A model generated the notes under the pieces. It made no database searches, was not told where the DNA came from, and was given only the letters and a program-made list of their open reading frames with translations. Shown here piece after piece: positions 1 through 14,149 of a stretch of 64,000 nucleotides of DNA. Source of the stretch: Terana coerulea (lineage: Eukaryota; Basidiomycota; Agaricomycetes; Polyporales; Phanerochaetaceae); NCBI GenBank assembly GCA_024811115.1, contig JAKOGH010000690.1, forward strand, positions 558,001 through 622,000, in the 5' to 3' direction. The position numbers and the translations under genes were made by a program. Each line of letters starts with the position of its first letter. Positions within the stretch are counted from its first letter, which is position 1.

Positions 1-478
1 GGTCGGCGAGCGCAGGGCTCTCTTTATATACACCGGGCTATCTATTGGGTTAGTTGTCAGATTTACAAACATTGATGTCCCGGAACTTGACATTGTGACT
101 TTTGTCAGCTTGGAGCTCATTATCTGGCTCGTTCCCTCTCTCATTGGAGACGCAGTTGCGGTTTCCCTTGTCGGCATTCTATTTGGCCCAATCTATCCAA
201 TCGTCATGAACCACGCCGCGAAAATCCTTCCACACTGGCTCTTGACAGGAAGCATCGGCTGGATCGCCGGTGTTGGCCAAACAGGCTCCGCGCTCTTGCC
301 CTTCTTGACGGGCGTGATAGCTTCAAGGGAAGGTATTTGGGCGTTGCAGCCGCTGTAAGTCCCTACGTTGCTTACACTTTAAGATTAGCTGACGGCCGCC
401 GATAGGATGGTTGGGATGATGGCGTTGCTGGCGGGGCTGTGGTTCTTAGTGCCGAGTACTGCTCGCCGTCATGATTGA
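1..478 (+). CDS. MFS transporter, C-terminal end (partial at left edge)
   Basis: This is the last part of a major facilitator superfamily membrane transporter; the 5' part lies outside the window. Translation is open from the first bases and shows hydrophobic membrane helices with loop signatures such as GPIYPIVMNHAAKILP and a Gly-rich helix (IAGVGQTGSALLPFLTG), which resemble the fucose-permease/BSC6-like fungal MFS group. A short intron (355-405) interrupts a Leu codon, and the last exon gives one more helix, MVGMMALLAGLWFLV, before the TGA at 476-478. Substrate cannot be told from this fragment. The MFS assignment is fairly sure, the subfamily is a guess. Confidence 0.75.
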
Positions 479-1270
479 GCTACGGCGTTGCAATTCTGTC
501 AACGATTCACATCTGATGTTGTGGCGACCGGCCGCCGTGCAGCTGGGATTAGGCGTAGCTCTCACAGAAAAGCTTGTAGATCATAGTGAGTTGGTTTAAC
601 GAAGCGCCTACGTGCGCATACACAGCGTCGCATTGCTCTAGGTGCCTTGACTCTTGTTACCCCTCAGTCTCTTCCACTGTCCAGTACACGTTTGACTGCG
701 CGCTTAGGGTCTCTCGACACGCGGACATTGTGCGGATCCAGAAATGGTTTGTTGTTCCTCAAACATCCCTCGAGCACATATAGGACGACATCGAACTAGG
801 TGCAGCGCAGCTGAGCCAAGTGGTTTGTGGCACTGTCACACAGCAGATGGGCTAGGTCGTTCACAAGGTCTGTATGCCGGGTAGCAGCAAGAACGGTAGT
901 TCTGCCGAGGCTCCCATGGGTGCTTCTGTGTGACCATAACTGCATGCTAGCTCGTGCATGAGCTTCCCACGAGAGATCCCGACGAACATTCTGAACGAGT
1001 ATTTTTGTGCGTGCCTGCTTCACTGTGGCCGATACTTCCCGTCCTAACACAGCCCATGACCAGGATATACATACGGGGCCCGGTGCTCCCGGATTCTTGT
1101 GCCTTACGAAAGAGTGTTTCCTTACAACTTGAAGCTGCCGTCGTCTCGGTTAGGCGGTGTCGGCCGCCGCGAAGGTGTCATCACGCAAGGGTCAGGCAAT
1201 GCGTACTGTGCCGTATATAAACTGCACAACTGCAGTGGGCTGAATCCAGGTCTCCAACCCGCCCAACGCG
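479..1270. other. Intergenic, no gene seen
   Basis: No convincing coding exon. A short minus-strand reading frame at 796-1050 has a faint ankyrin-like stretch (GRTTVLAATRHTDLV) but no second repeat, so it is not called. The last few hundred bases are presumably the promoter of the carboxylesterase; a TATATAA-type stretch lies at about 1213, some 55 bases before its ATG. Confidence 0.4.
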
Positions 1271-3624
1271 ATGAAGGAAGTCATGTGGCTCATCGCCCTA
1301 CTGAACCTCTCACTTCCCTTGCTTACAAGCTCAGCTCCAAGTCCCCCGTCTCTCGTTGTCAGCACCACAGCTGGGACGTTCCGCGGTGTCTCTGCACCTT
1401 CCCCAGTCAACACGGAAAAATGGCTTGGTGTCCCCTTCGCGCAGTCTCCCGTTGGTAGCCTGCGCTTCAAGGCACCAGTTGCAATCACGTCGCCTTCGCG
1501 CGAGGTCAAAAACGCGACGCAGTTTGGCAACGCCTGCCCACAAGTGCCTTCGAGCAGCCTCGGCGCACCTATCGGCGAAGATTGCTTATTTTTGAATGTG
1601 CGTCGTCGTGTTTTCGCATACTGGATTGGCCACTAATCATCCAAAATTGGAAAGATATGGAGGCCTGCTGGCACTGCTGCTAATGCGAAGCTGCCTATCC
1701 TGGTTTGGTTCTACGTAGGCCGTCTCACTTTCTTGTGCGATCATCCCGACTCATTTCCACGGTAGGGCGGGGCATTCATGAATGGGTGACTATTAATACG
1801 CTCCCCTAACATCAAAGCATCTAACTTGTACAATAGCGCGGCTTCGGACGCTTCATTCGACCCGACACGTGAGTTCGGTTTGCCAAGAATACCTCGAAAC
1901 ATCGATAAACATTTATATGGCAGGCATTATCAACCGAAGCGTAAACATTTCCAAGCCTATAATGTTTGTCTCTGTGTCAGTGGCTTATCTGTCTTGTCAT
2001 ACGTCGGCGTTATGCTGAGAAGATGTCCGATAGGAATTATCGCGTCAATACTTTTGGCTTCGTGAGTTGAAGAGAATATTTCTTTTCGTACCCAAATCTC
2101 ATCTGCGCCTACTCAGCTTGCTAGCACGCATGTTCCCGCGGGCGATCTCAACGCCGGCTTCCACGACCAGCGGATAGCCTTGTCCTTCTTGCAAGAAAAT
2201 ATTGCGGCCTTCGGTGGTGACCCATCGAAGGTGACAATCTGGGGCCAGGTCAGTTCAATTGGCATATATGTGCAGCTGGGTTGACTAAACTTATTGTGTG
2301 CCAGTCCGCCGGAGCCGGGAGTGCAGAGGCCCATGTCCTCTTCCCCGCCCCACAGTCGTTGTTTAGAGCCGCCATTTTCGACTCTACCACGGGTCCATTG
2401 TCAGTTGTTTCCTTCGCACCTGACTTCGACTGTCCAAGCTAATATTTGTTTCCAAGTAAAACCGCACCGCCAGCGTCGACTTACGATGAGCCTAATCAGC
2501 CCTTCGCCAAACTTACCGCACTGGTTGGCTGCGCTGAAGGTCCGACATCCTTTGCGTGCCTGCAGAGGGTACCGTTTGCAGTATGCATCCCTGCGTCAAC
2601 ATTTGCGGAGAGCTGTCATTCATCTCTTTTAACAGACCCTGCTGAATGTGTCAAACACTCTCACACAGGAGCGGCTAAACGGTCAGCTGTGGCAGCCTAC
2701 AGTGGGACCTCCAGGCAGCTTCATCACCGAGCGACCATCTCAGCGGATCGCCAGCGGCAACTTCCTACATGTCCCTATCCTCGCAGGCACAAACGTAAGC
2801 ATCGAAGGGGTTCTTTGAGAAAAACAGATTACTGACAATCCGTCAGTTGAATGAAGGCACAGTATTTTCAGTATGTCAGTTCTCGGCCTCAACACTCCAC
2901 CAGCACAGGAGACTGCCGTCTTCGACACCTTCATCCGGAACCTGCTCATCGACCCTTCTACCGTCACGAATAGCACCTTTGATACCATCAACAAGCTCTA
3001 CCCCGCCAACGACACCTCGCTCGGCGGCCGTTTCAACACGGGCGATTCCTTGTTTGACCGCGCGGAGGCCTGGTACACAGACAACATGTACCTCTCCGCA
3101 CGACGGCTATTATTCAACAAGGCTGCCCCTTTGCAGCCTCTGTTTGGATACTTTTTCACAGAATTCATACCTGGCAACGACCCCGTGCGGGGAGGTATGA
3201 TTCTGAACTACTCCGTCGCTCGGATACTCACTGACTTACGTTGCAGTGTTCCACGGCTCCGAACTTGGCTTGCTTTTCGGACCTGTCCCCAACCCTATCG
3301 AGAATACGTTCGCCAATCAACTAACCGACTTCTATATCAATTTTATTACTGGCTTGAACCCTGGAGGTGCGTAGCGACAAGTTGTTTACTTGTTTACTTG
3401 ACGAAACCCCTGTTATTTTAGCTCCTTGGCCCCAGTTCACTCCGCAAACGAAGCGGGTCCTGCAGCTTCAGCGCGACAATATCACAGCTATACCCGATGG
3501 TAGGTCACCTCCGCATAAGTCTGCAGATATGCAGCTGTCCTGACGAGACTTGCATTTAGACTTCCTATTAGATAAGACCACGTTTGACAATTCGCCTACA
3601 ACCCTAGCACAAATGCAGAAATAA
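1271..3624 (+). CDS. Secreted type-B carboxylesterase/lipase (copy 1)
   Basis: Hydrolyses carboxylic esters, probably outside the cell. The protein starts with a signal peptide ([18 protein letters not shown]...) and shows the family order: [12 protein letters not shown], the GEDCLFLNV motif (end of exon 1), the oxyanion strip [16 protein letters not shown], the nucleophile motif GQSAGAGS with the active Ser, the acidic residue in GTNLNEGT, and the active His in [12 protein letters not shown]. About eleven short introns are needed. The last exon ends LAQMQK. The frame changes near 2870, just after LNEGTVFS, where one base seems missing; the downstream frame continues the family sequence ([13 protein letters not shown]...). 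A paralog with matching exon structure is on the minus strand at 33968-36366. Family call is firm; whether this copy is intact is not. Confidence 0.88.
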
Positions 3625-3852
3625 ACCGTTGGTATCGACGGGAATACATTGGATATTTAGTAGATATAAGGACGACTATGCAATTTGGTACTGGAGCAAT
3701 TGATGATGCTTTAGTCACTAGCGTCCAAGAGCTATATTATGGCAATGACAGTACTTAAGCTATGACGACAGAATGAGCAACGTATACACCGAGGCAAGTC
3801 CTTCAAGAGATACAGTAGAGGTCATCCATGGACGTTATAATGGTCGTAACAG

Positions 3853-6151
3853 TTATGGCCGAGATGTGGACGCTGTCGGCGAGACAGCGTTCGAGTGCCG
3901 CCGTGTCTTCGCATGGGTATCGGGCCTATACGTAAGAGTTCGATTCGCGGGTCCAGTATGAACCCATTCCTCGCACAGCTGGTTGATGTCAGGATGGCTC
4001 CCAAGGCGGCGGATGGACGGTCGAGGCGGGACGGCTTCAGTGGAAGATGAGATGCTGACGGCGGGTAGCCGATACTCTCGTGTAGGTGGTAGCGAAGAGG
4101 AGCCTTCGGAGGCCTGGGAGATGTGCGAGCGGGAGTGAGCACGACGCAGTGAACTGGAGGTATTCGCGATCGATGACGAAGTGCGGGATTCAGACGGCGA
4201 CAAGGTTGAGACTGACAGCGTGGAAGACAGGGAGGAGAATGGTGACCAGAAAGAGCTGCTGGTGAGAGAAGTTGCGCGGCTGCGCGTCGATGCCGTGCTC
4301 CGGGAGGAAGCGGTGCTGCGCACGGATGGAGAACTCGAAGACACTTCTCTCCGCGTGTCCTTCTGCTTCGGCATGGGTGGTTCCTCGTCTGACTCTGAAG
4401 AAGCCGGCGGCGATGGCCACGGGTTCGAGGACACCCAGCTGGGATCTTCGTCCTGGCTCGAGGAGCCTTCTTCGGACTCTTCGTCTTCGTTGCTGACAGT
4501 GACCTCCGGACGGGGAGTATGTGCGTGCCTCAAGCCCGTACTCGAGAGACCGTCTTTGAGAGACTGGTATTCCGAACCATCTCCGCGGACAACATGTGTA
4601 GTCGCGCTGTTGATCTCCTTCTCGAGCTTCTCTTCCGTTTGCTCGTCCAAATTACGAGACAGATCAGGCGGCAAGGGGGCTAGAACATCGCGAGTGAACG
4701 TCCGTGCTGAGAGGAAGGACTGCCGCGCCTGTTCAAGGAATGGAAAGCTCTGGAAAACATGCACCTAAGAAAAGACATATTAATGGGCGTCATCAGAAAG
4801 CAGACATCAAGGTTTGTTACGTACAGCATCTTCATATAACTCATGCGTGACCTGGACGCCGTGAAGTGTGGCCTTGTGGGCCAGCAGCGTGATCTCATCC
4901 CGCAGCACTTCCGCCTCGCCAGCTTGAATAAGCAACGGTGGGAGTCCTCTGAGGTCGCCGAAGAGAGGACTGGCATAGGGATGCGTAAGGTACTTTTCCA
5001 TGTGTTCCCCAAGGTAGCAAGCGATTGGGTTGAGGTGGTCACCTGGCACGGGTTTCGGCACGATGTCATAACGGGCATTGCTCTCCCATGAGTCACAGCT
5101 CATGGTTAAATCTTCCAATCATGGTCAGCACATACACACTCCACGTCATGATTTGTACTCACCAACCCAAGGGGACATTAAAATACCGCCACCGGGGAGG
5201 GGATAGTTGTTGTCGCGAAGATACATCATCAACGCCAGTGATAATCCCCCACCAGCGCTGTCGCCTGAGATGATGATGTTCTGTGCGGGTATCTGAAGGT
5301 CGTCGACCAGTCGGAAGTACGCTGACACTGCGTCATGTAGCGGGCCGGGGAAGCGTGTTTCTGGCGCTAGGCGGTAGTCGAGAGCTGGCGTGAAAAGAAG
5401 TCAGAGCGTGAATGTATGCGCACGTTTGATTTTTTCTACCAAAAAGTCTGGCATCCAAAGACTTGCACAGAGGTATTGTGATCAGTCTATGAGTAGCGGG
5501 GCTGGATAAGTAGTAGGCACCTGGGGATTCATGTTTAGGACTCGCTTGGAACGATAACTGAAGTAATAACGTACCACCATGCAGGTATAATATCACTCTC
5601 TCTTTGCGTTTGGAGTGGCGAGACGAAGCCTCTTCAGGTGAGCGCGAGCCCGCCTGCGAAGCTTCCTTCTTAGCCGTCTTCCACTCCGTTTGCAGCCTTT
5701 GCCATGTCCTCTTGCCAACGACCCACTCTCCAGAAAGCTCCCGGGTACCATCCTCCACTGCATCAAACTCGGCAAGGATGCCTCGCAAACCACGCTTGGG
5801 GACGGCAAAGGTGACGGGTGTCACCAACGCGTCCGAGGGCACGGGGACGAGCCCGCTAAGACCCATTAGCATTCGGATTGTAGTCTGAGAATGAAGTTCA
5901 GGATACGCAGGCAGGAGTGTCCGGAATAACTCACTATATCCGCAAGATATGAATGTTCGTTGACATCTCGCATTATACAAGTGAGTATAGTCATTTGAAG
6001 CCCCCAAGACTTCTTTGGAGGGCCGTGAACTTGATGCGAGACAACGGCGGATACGAGCGAGCTTGCTGCAAAGTTCGCCTTGTCAATAACAATGCTCGTG
6101 ACCGAGCCCACGACCACGAGAGCTCACCTTTCCAAGCAGCGAATTTACCAT
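3853..6151 (-). CDS. Alpha/beta-hydrolase, hormone-sensitive-lipase (Abhydrolase_3) family, with Ser-rich tail
   Basis: A serine esterase/lipase of the HSL type. I start it at the ATG at 6149-6151 because the short first exon (MVNSLLGK) then joins in frame to ANFAASSLV. Motifs in order: ...GPPKKSWGLQMTIL, VPVPSDALVTPVTF, the HGG oxyanion motif split by an intron (LYLHGG/AYYLSSPATH), DYRLAPETRFPGPLHDA, the nucleophile motif GDSAGGG, the Asp region EVLRDE and the His region VHVFQSFPFL. After the fold comes a long C-terminal extension, roughly 250 residues, very rich in Ser, Thr and acidic residues and probably disordered. Six or so introns. It is tail-to-tail with carboxylesterase 1, only about 230 bases apart. 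No signal peptide is evident, so an intracellular lipase is likely. Confidence 0.88.
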
Positions 6152-6915
6152 ACCGCCACATATCCCACAGTCTCAGCGGCTCGCTTTCTCTTTGCTTTAG
6201 CTTCGGGTCTCCAACGCGTGCGCAGGGGGGAGGGGGGCTCCAGCGGCCTCAAAATGTCGCAGAAGCTCGGTTACATGAGGGGAGCTGGAGTCTGGCTTCA
6301 ACTCTTCTTCACCTCTGTTCTCACTTCTCCCTCCCGTGAGTAGAGATATTGGCCAGGCCATGGGGAAGATGATTATTGTTATCAACAGTCTTTCAGCTGC
6401 AGTACAGGTCGCCACAGCCTTTCAGCGGGTAATAAGCCGCCGCTGCGGGTGGCGAGGAGCGTATAATAGTCGTGAGTTCCGTTGCAGAAAGGAGGGCGAG
6501 TGGGTTCCGTCCGGCGTAAGTGAGGGTGTCAGAACGCATGAAGCTGGTAGGAAGTAAAGCTGGAGGCAGAGGTTCACAAAAGCGGTCAAGGGCGCGGTGA
6601 CACTGACACTGACAGAGCCATCGAGAGAAAGACCAAGAAGCCATGATCCGCAAGCGCTTGTAAGCGCCCAATGCTTGACGTCCCCAATCGTGGAGCTCAC
6701 GGCCAATCACATGAATGATGGAAAGGTCGCCCCCAAGGCAGGCTCATCCCACATGGAACGCTTTCGGCTGGTCCTTTCTGCGTTCGTTCGGCAGTTGCGG
6801 ACAACAAGGCAGATGTTATCTAGCGTAACGGAGGTAGTGCATGACAACTACGAACGACGAGCGAGGCGTAAGCGTCCTGTTGAACGAGCGTCCGAAACAA
6901 CGCTTTGTGCCGCGG
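6152..6915. other. Intergenic, no gene seen
   Basis: Lies between the start of the hydrolase and the end of MetAP2. Open frames here are short, lack splice logic and match nothing I know. The part next to 6151 should hold the hydrolase promoter. Confidence 0.4.
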
Positions 6916-8670
<1,755 letters not shown>

Positions 8671-8916
8671 GGTGGGGGATAGTCTGGGGATGAGATGAGA
8701 AATTCCGAGACATAGATTGGCTAGACGCCCATTAGAAGAGCCCCATGACACACGTGCAGAATTGGGCAGCTCGATGCGATTGGCTGGCGCAAGTACTCGG
8801 CTTCGGCGACGCTGCAACACAGCTTTACTCTGGCTTTACTGTTGAGCAACACTCACTGGAATCCACTGGCTTTGGTACAGGTATACGCAGACACTATACT
8901 TTCTGGATCCTAAACT
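8671..8916. promoter_or_regulatory. Shared intergenic promoter of MAP2 and RIB7
   Basis: The 246 bases between the two divergent start codons must contain the promoters and 5' leaders of both genes. No specific element is claimed. Confidence 0.5.
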
Positions 8917-10001
8917 ATGGAAACACCATCTCAATTGCCAGAGCCTCCGAAAATATTACTGGACTCGCTCTTCACACCGACCGATGACCTGTCTGGACTT
9001 TCACTGTACAGAGGGGACGACATTCCGATACCTACACCCCAATCCCTCGAGGACTCCAGACCTTATGTCACACTTACATTTGCGCAATCCCTTGATGCGA
9101 AGATTGCAGGCGCGGTAGGCAAGCAGCTTGCTCTTAGCGGGAAAGAGAGCCTCGTTATGACACACTGGTGAGTTTTGCCGTCCTGACAATGATATATTCA
9201 GGACGCCTGATATATTCTTCAAGATTAGGATGCGGACTATGCACGACGCTATCATGGTTGGAATCGGTACAGCATTGAACGACGACCCCCAGCTGAATAG
9301 TGAGTTCCGAAGGTAGTGAAGGCACTCGTTCTTACACCTCGCGGCCCGGAAGCGCGCCATGTACCTCCACTTCCGCAGAACTATTCGCACAAATACCATT
9401 TGCCTATTCCGATCATATTGGACACGAACCTTCGCCTCCCATTGACGTGCAAATTGCTGAAAAATTACAAGGCTGCAACGGGCAGGAGACCAGTGGTTGT
9501 CGGGACTAGGCCGATTTCAGAGACAGAACGCGCAGAATGGGACTCCCGATGTATCTCCTTGAACAGCGCAGGCGCGAACGTCATAAAAGTCGAGGGCAAT
9601 AATGGTGTGTTCGCGTTGCGATTCAATCGTCAAATGTGTACTTATTCTTCGCAGGTCGCATATCCATCCCGGCACTTCTCAGAACCTTGCGCGAGATGGG
9701 CATACGCTCGCTCATGGTCGAAGGCGGTGCAAGTGTTATTCAATCCTTTTTGGCTGGATCGACAGAAGACGCGTCGCGGACGGTTGACACTGTGATCGTC
9801 ACCGTAGCACCCACTTTCGTTGGTGCGCACGGCGTAGGATACGGCGAAAATATATCGGACTCTTCGGTAAGCTCTGTGTCAATATGGAAAGAGTGGACGT
9901 TGAGCGTAGCTCCTTGATGAATATAGGGATCGAAATTCAAGCATGCCCACACCGAAACCTTTGGTCCGGATGTGGTATTTTCACTGAAGTCTGCATCTTG
10001 A
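8917..10001 (+). CDS. RIB7: 2,5-diamino-6-ribosylamino-pyrimidinone 5'-phosphate reductase (riboflavin synthesis)
   Basis: Reduces the ribosyl side chain of the pyrimidinone intermediate with NADPH, the second step of fungal riboflavin synthesis. Visible RibD-C/DHFR-like motifs: RPYVTLTFAQSLDAKIAG, LSGKES, TMHDAIMVGIGTALNDDPQL, PIILDTNLRLP, RPVVVGT, the Gly-rich LMVEGGASVIQSF and VTVAPTFVG. Exons join cleanly: the MTHW codon is split by the first intron (9170-9228), and DPQLN/TRHVPPLPQ by the second. The last exon ends KSAS then TGA at 9999-10001. It faces away from MAP2 and its end faces the end of tyrosinase 1. A decayed copy of this gene lies 5.2 kb downstream (14150-15035). This copy appears intact. 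Confidence 0.93.
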
Positions 10002-10433
10002 ATGAGTCATACGTAGATTGGTTGGGCCAGCCCTTTTGCGAGATCAAGCTCATGCTTATGCAGTGCTTTCTACATTCAATTCATGATGGAGTGTCAGTGT
10101 GTGGGCGCATCAGGATAAAAGATGTGAGTTCGAGGAAGGAGCCGTCGGATATGAGCAACGAGCAGATCGCGAACAGGAAAACCAGTCTCACCCCCAGAGC
10201 GAGGCGTCCGCAATTATTGTTGTGCGACGAACTAAGACACGAGGTGCGAGGGTCAAACATGGGACACCGTCTGGGAAATCACTCGAATCTTGATATTTTC
10301 CGCAGCAAGATACAGACAACACTTCTCATTCATTGCGATACGACAGTCATTTCTCGGTAGTATTTATACAAGAGTCGCGATTGTATCAGAGGGAAAGACG
10401 CAGGGGTAGGTCGTGGCTCGTTCACCTGAACAA
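10002..10433. other. Intergenic between convergent RIB7 and tyrosinase 1
   Basis: Holds the 3' ends of both genes. A stretch around 10150-10210 is still recognisable in the second copy of the block at about 15155-15205, which shows that the spacer was duplicated with the genes. Confidence 0.5.
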
Positions 10434-12626
10434 TCACTGGACGACTGCCGACTTGCGGTGAGCAATGCGTCCACCAGCGTGGTGGCCGGTAACGTTGAGG
10501 TGGGTCGGCCTAACGCCCTTAGGAATTTCGTAGGCCAGGTGACGTTTAGAGTAAGCAAGAGGGACGGTCAGAACGGCGACTTCGAGTCCCGGGAGTTCGC
10601 TCGCCGGGACGACGGTGCCATCGACCTACAAATGAAGAGTTAGCGACAACGTTGGGGGCGAAGGACCTCAAGATAGCTCGCCTTCTGGATGCGCCAGTGA
10701 ATGTTGTCGTGGAGGTACGATCTGACATCGTCGTCCGACCGTTCGGGGGTGAGGTAGCCCAGCGCGAGGAGGTGCTCGGTGAGGTCGACGAACCCCTCCG
10801 AGATCATGTCGATATGCCGAACGCAGTTCGCGCACTTGTCTGGGTTCTGGTTCACGAACTCTCCGTGGTCACCGGCATACGTCTCCGACGTCCGCCAATC
10901 GTGCGCCGACTCAGGCGGCTGGCCGAGGAAGATGAGGATGGTGTAGCTCTGGCCGAGCGCGTACTTCTTCGACCGGATGCGAACGAACCAGAGCTTGACG
11001 TCGCTCCCGCTCGGGAGCGCCGAGAGGGCCTGGGCGGCCACGCCCTTTGCTGGCGGCGCCGCCGCAGGTGCAGAGAACGAAGAGCGGCTGCTCTCGTCGC
11101 TACCGTACAGATCGTTAACGGCACGGTGGATCGCGACGCTAACCTCGTTCTCTGACTGCCCCTCGAGACCGATGAATTCGGGATAGTTGAAGTTGAACTT
11201 GGTCCATGCCCGAACGTTAGAGTCGGACGACTTCCAGAACGCACGATCTCCTGTACCGTTCCAGAAAGGGGTCAAATCTGTGAGCTCGCGTTAGTTGGGA
11301 CCGTTTACACTGCAGAGTTGGCTATAACACACCCTTGTTCAACCACTCATCGTCCGGTACCCATACACCGGGGTTCATGGCTTGCCAAAGGGCAAGATAA
11401 TGGTCTACCTAATGAGATGCCGACAATTAAGCAGTGAAGGTAGCATGGGAGCCTATTACATACGTTTGTATGATGCATGAAGAAGATTGGATCAAACGCT
11501 ATAGGAAGGGTGGAATGAGTGCTCAGCAAGCCATAAGTGACGTTTGCAGAAACGTACCAGACACCTCAATTTTGCTCATTTGGCCGTCACCACCAATCCG
11601 GTTGTGCATAGTACCATGAAGAGCCTCAAGACTACTGGTGGCTGCAATCTTGCTGGTTAGCATGCAAACGGCAGTATCAAGTGGTATCTACGCACGTATA
11701 CCGGAAGTGACTCCGCTGTTGCTGAACGCGTCCCACGTGGTGAGCAAGGTGAGCGTGTTATACATCTGCGTGCGGAGCGTAGTACCGTGAGGAGGCTGCG
11801 CGCCGTTCAAGAGGTCGCTGAACAATAAAAATAAAAATAAATCAGAAACCACAGATCTAGGAAGCATGACGACCACCCACTCCTTCATAGCCTGCAAGCT
11901 TGCCTCCGGCGTGGAGGCTGAATGCCTGTAGGTTTTGGCGGCACGAAACTCCTCCGGCAGCTTGTCCGCGTTAGGGTGGAACGTGTAGCCTAGGATCGGG
12001 TTAGGGAACGGCTTCTTCTCGCCATTCGATTCAGGGGTGACGATGTCAAGCGTTGTATACTCAATAACCTCCGGCGGCGGGAGGTAGTTATGAGCCCAGT
12101 CCCAGTACGGAGACCGGAGCTGCTCAGCCGCTTGCTTCCAGGCAGAGTTGTCGCCAGGGTACTTGGCGGCGATCTCGCGAGCGCAACTCTGGAGAGCTTG
12201 CTGTATCATCCGTTAGCCAGTAATTGATCCCAAAAGAGCTAGACAGTACATTCCTCAAAGAGCGCAACATAGGGCCTGTGCCAAGTCGGGAACAAAGGAG
12301 TGCCGTGGTGGCAGTAGCCCTCGTCGGGTTTGCCGGTGGCACCGTTCCAGTCCTCGATGGGCAATGCGTGGATTCCTGCAATCGAGAAGAAAGAAAGATC
12401 TTTATCTTGGTCCCTCTTCTGGAGCTCATCTGGGCATTTCGGATTAAGAATATGGGAGATAGGCGTATGGCATGACAAACATACCCAGAGCTTGAACGTA
12501 AAGAGCAAACTGTTTCTCATCCTTGACGAGATCGTAGATTTCTAGGCGAGGAACAGGTTTGTCGTCAACGCCTCCGCTGGCGTTGAGAACGCCGGTGATG
12601 ATGATTCGGTCCTGTGTCTGAGACAT
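10434..12626 (-). CDS. Tyrosinase 1 (polyphenol oxidase, type-3 copper)
   Basis: Hydroxylates monophenols and oxidises o-diphenols to quinones, feeding melanin-type pigments. No signal peptide if it starts at [12 protein letters not shown] (ATG 12624-12626); an in-frame ATG at 12671 (MPHLALL...) would add a short hydrophobic lead. Copper [11 protein letters not shown], then the Cys-His thioether motif YCHHG, then [13 protein letters not shown]. Copper [15 protein letters not shown] and [12 protein letters not shown], followed by [12 protein letters not shown]. The C-terminal domain after [12 protein letters not shown] contains the CxxC (KCANC) which in fungal pro-tyrosinases of the Aspergillus melB type takes part in copper loading, and ends [17 protein letters not shown]. 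About eight short introns. All six copper His appear present and the frame is unbroken. Near-identical architecture to tyrosinase 2, 5.09 kb away. Confidence 0.93.
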
Positions 12627-14149
12627 GGCGGATAGGAGTGGTGCGAGGGTAAGAAGAGCGAGGTGAGGCAATCGGTCGGTGCACCTTCCGTACTTATATC
12701 TGTGCTAAGGACTTGTCTAATAGGGTTGGGGTAAAAGGACATCAGAGGTGTGTGCATTCCAGCGCTAGGCATAAACTAGTCAACGTACGAATGTAGAAAG
12801 GGAGTGGTCGAGTTCGATGCGACATCACCTAAAGCACAATAGATTCCCTGAAGTGCGCGAACGACAATCTAATGACGCCGGGCAGAAGTCATGTGTGCCT
12901 GAAGTCGGTTGCGCGCATTTAGGCAAGAAAATTGACCGATGCTCACCTAATCGCTTGCAGACGAGCGTTAAAAGCCTTCTATACATGATAGCTGAGGTGT
13001 GACATTGCCAGAAAACTGAAGAAGCTGGCTTGTACATGGCGAAAGTTCAGGGGGGTTCGTTTTTGAGGTCAGCACTGCTACCACGTGCTGTAAATGGTGT
13101 AATAAGGACACTACAATCAGGGGAGGTTGTGTCTTCTGACGATGCCCATCTGCCAATTTACAATGATGGTCAAAAACGGGGTGAACGATGGAGATGAGCT
13201 GGTACGCAAAGTGGAACTAACCGAGCTGGATATACGCAGAGCAGTTGCCTATCGCAATATCAACGGTGCCTGTAATTTATATCTCGTGGAGACCCACTGC
13301 AGGGAATCTGTCTTGAATGTGCCGATGCAGAGGTACTGGGCTGGTGCAATACGTGAGCGACATCATGCACATGTTTCTGAGCTCGTCAAAACAACGCACA
13401 ACGAACGTGTGCACGGAGCTATGCGATGCAAAGCACGCTTGGCCACTCCAAGCATGATTGCACCCCGTTCTACAGCATTACGCGCATCACGCCTGAGCTA
13501 TGCTCTCTGCAAATGTAATTCTGTTTGCTCTAAATCAAGTTCTGTATATCTCAAAGCAGATTCGTAGTAACGTACATATGCAGCTAGGCCGCATGCCTGT
13601 TGAGGTCAGGGGGGAGGGCTAATGACAGCGAGCCTCATCCCTAAATGTGGTCGATGTAGCGCTAGGAACAGTAGTGCTTCAAGGTAGCGGAGAAGCAGAG
13701 ATAATGAGACCACTCTGAATCTTGCACGGCGAGGGCGAAAGCGGCAGGCGGGCGTGCAAAGGCCTCGGCTGAGTTCTCTTTTCGCTGGCAAACGCTCGGC
13801 AGCCTAGTGTGCACGCCGTGAATACCACGCGTTGGATATGCGAGAGGATAATCGAGCGGAATTGTCGGAGAGCTTTCAGTGGATGTAGTGGTGTGTTGGA
13901 CGGAACACAACTTGGGAGATAGGAGACGGAAGCAGACGGGCGAAGTCACGCGTCACGCGGGCTTTGTGGCGTTGCCGGAGCGGATCAACCGGGAGCGACG
14001 TGCCGCCGTATGAGGGATTCGGCGACTGCGTGGCACTTGGACCAGTTCTCCCATCTCTTCGCCAAAGCTACTCTTACCATCCCCGAACCTCTACCAGCAT
14101 GTGCTGGTTCTGGTAGGTCTTGTATCATGGATCCCCGATATCGCTTGTC
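12627..14149. other. Upstream region of tyrosinase 1, part of the duplicated block
   Basis: No supported gene. The part from about 12,890 to 13,250 is clearly related to the region at about 17,990-18,330 upstream of tyrosinase 2, in the same order (a GCGCATTTAGGCAAG block, then GTGACATTGCCA, then AAGTTCAGG). A 146-codon plus-strand frame at 13127-13567 partly overlaps it and shares a KVELTELD-type stretch with the other copy (EVELTALN), but I cannot support it as a protein. Bases 13,945-14,105 resemble the leader of the MATH-BTB gene (see findings). Confidence 0.45.

Noticed and set aside
796..1050. Minus-strand frame with an ankyrin-like stretch
   Set aside because: A single weak match to one repeat, no partner repeats and no splice logic.
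13127..13567. 146-codon plus-strand frame upstream of tyrosinase 1
   Set aside because: No family match; similarity to the second block covers only a short part and the frame is not kept there.
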